Of a stretch of DNA of 64,000 nt, positions 63,238-64,000 are shown one piece after another. Every line of letters starts with the position of its first letter. Positions within the stretch are counted from its first letter, which is position 1. Below the pieces are notes generated by a model that searched no databases, was not told the origin of the DNA, and worked only from the letters and a program-made list of their open reading frames with translations. The DNA is from Chloroflexi bacterium UBA6077 (GTDB lineage: Bacteria; Chloroflexota; UBA6077): the NCBI GenBank assembly GCA_002436065.1, contig DIXP01000021.1:124001-188000 (forward strand), written 5' to 3'. The position numbers and the translations under genes are program-made.

Positions 63238-64000
63238 GGTCCTACGGCCCAAGAAACAGCGTAGAGCAGCTCAGAGCGACACGGACGTCCGGCGTGCTCA
63301 CCGGCTGCTGCTTACCCTGCCGTTTCTCACGGGCAAGACAACCGGCTACAGCGTGGTGCTGGAGCACAAAGATCGCGTCGCGCATTGGCACCGAGAACAT
63401 ACGGGGTGGAAGATCGAGCACAACTTGCGCTCAGGGGTAATCCGGCTGGTCCGGCGCCCCGCTCGCATTCCCAGTGGTGTCTGGGACGGCTGGCGAGCGA
63501 AAGATGCATTCACCTCCCCGAGAGACTACGCCTTCTTCGTGTACCTTCTCTGGTATGCCCGAACCCCTCTTGCCCTGGAGCGCAATATCCACAGGCAGGT
63601 GGAGCTCAGCCGTCTCAAGAACCAGCTGGCGACCGCGGCCAATGCCAGGGAGGAAGGGAGGATCATCGACTTCGCCGGTAACAGACGGGAGCACAGCAGC
63701 CTTATGCGGGCGCTGCGGGCACTTGAATATCTCGGAGCCGTGAAGATCGGTGATGAGGAAACAGCCGGGAAGCCGGGAAATGATGAAGACGTACTCGATG
63801 CCCTCATCACCTTCACGGACGTTGCGACCTCCCTTACGTCGCGAGTAGACCTCGGGGCAGCAAGCCGCGTGCAGGAGATGAGGCCTGATCCTCGCAGCCT
63901 CGTGGCGCCACTAGCCGAAAGCGAGGAGATCGATGCCGCCGCCCGACTGTGGCGCTCCCTACTCGTCGGTCCCGTCCTCCTCCGCCTGGATGACCCGGAG
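63221..64000 (+). CDS. DUF2398/TIGR02678 protein (JetB-like), cut by the window edge
   Basis: The frame opens with ATG at 63221, overlaps the DUF2397 stop by 17 nt, and stays open for 260 codons to the end of the window. RAHRLLLTLPFLTGKTTGYS then VAHWHREHTGWKIEHN then GVIRLVRRPARIP and SPRDYAFFVYLLWYA follow the DUF2398 pattern. In Wadjet type III this is JetB, a winged-helix (kite-like) partner of the SMC/kleisin complex. The SMC (JetC) and the DUF2399 nuclease (JetD) would be expected beyond the window. Confidence 0.78.
   Translation, partial: MPIGSRVLRPKKQRRAAQSDTDVRRAHRLLLTLPFLTGKTTGYSVVLEHKDRVAHWHREHTGWKIEHNLRSGVIRLVRRPARIPSGVWDGWRAKDAFTSPRDYAFFVYLLWYARTPLALERNIHRQVELSRLKNQLATAANAREEGRIIDFAGNRREHSSLMRALRALEYLGAVKIGDEETAGKPGNDEDVLDALITFTDVATSLTSRVDLGAASRVQEMRPDPRSLVAPLAESEEIDAAARLWRSLLVGPVLLRLDDPE

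Noticed and set aside
1..64000. tRNA, rRNA and insertion-sequence transposase genes
   Set aside because: I looked for cloverleaf-type and DDE-type signals while reading and found none that I could support; a covariance search would be decisive.

Overview
This 64 kb window is high-GC bacterial accessory DNA: a replication and mobilisation-type segment on the left, then a long defence island. There is no rRNA, tRNA or CRISPR array that I can see, and no housekeeping operon apart from a sliding-clamp gene in an accessory setting. Starts are ATG, GTG and TTG, Shine-Dalgarno sequences are strong (AGGAGG type), and 4-nt stop/start overlaps are common. The host could be a Chloroflexota or actinobacterium-like organism, but that guess rests only on gene style and GC content and is weak.

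Left part (1-15.6 kb, plus strand). Two membrane-associated proteins are followed by dnaN and a PRTRC-type operon. The operon holds E-like and C (ubiquitin-like) proteins, an F-like protein, B (E2-like), A (JAB/JAMM peptidase), a ThiF/E1 enzyme and one unknown protein. This is a full set of prokaryotic ubiquitin-like conjugation components, coded just behind a sliding clamp. Next come a recombinase trio (tyrosine recombinase, small HTH-like protein, and a recombinase-like protein with five zinc ribbons), a PIN/Phd toxin-antitoxin pair on the minus strand, and a DUF6094-type methyltransferase with an SNF2-type helicase. Both the E-like protein and the helicase end in QL[ST]LF, the classical clamp-binding peptide. 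This suggests that the element's own clamp tethers its ubiquitin-like system and its helicase.

Middle part (15.6-45.3 kb). A large minus-strand cluster reads, in transcription order: C5-cytosine methyltransferase, drmD, a small frame-disrupted gene, drmMI, drmA, drmB, drmC, vsr, an ADP-ribosyltransferase-like protein and a GHKL ATPase-nuclease. It is a class 1 DISARM system with an added C5 methyltransferase/Vsr/MORC-like module. Unknown genes with nuclease-like motifs flank it: an HNH protein, several PD-(D/E)XK-like proteins and a large protein with an apparent internal duplication.

Right part (45.3-64 kb). A four-gene minus-strand operon encodes an NB-ARC ATPase and three paralogous TPR proteins, like a STAND protein split into separate chains. 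A decayed nuclease pseudogene and an AT-rich repeat cluster follow, then two small regulators. Divergent from these is a plus-strand operon nurA-herA-sbcD(mre11)-sbcC(rad50) for DNA-end processing. The window ends with DUF2397 and DUF2398 genes, the first two genes of a Wadjet type III-like system, the second cut by the window edge.
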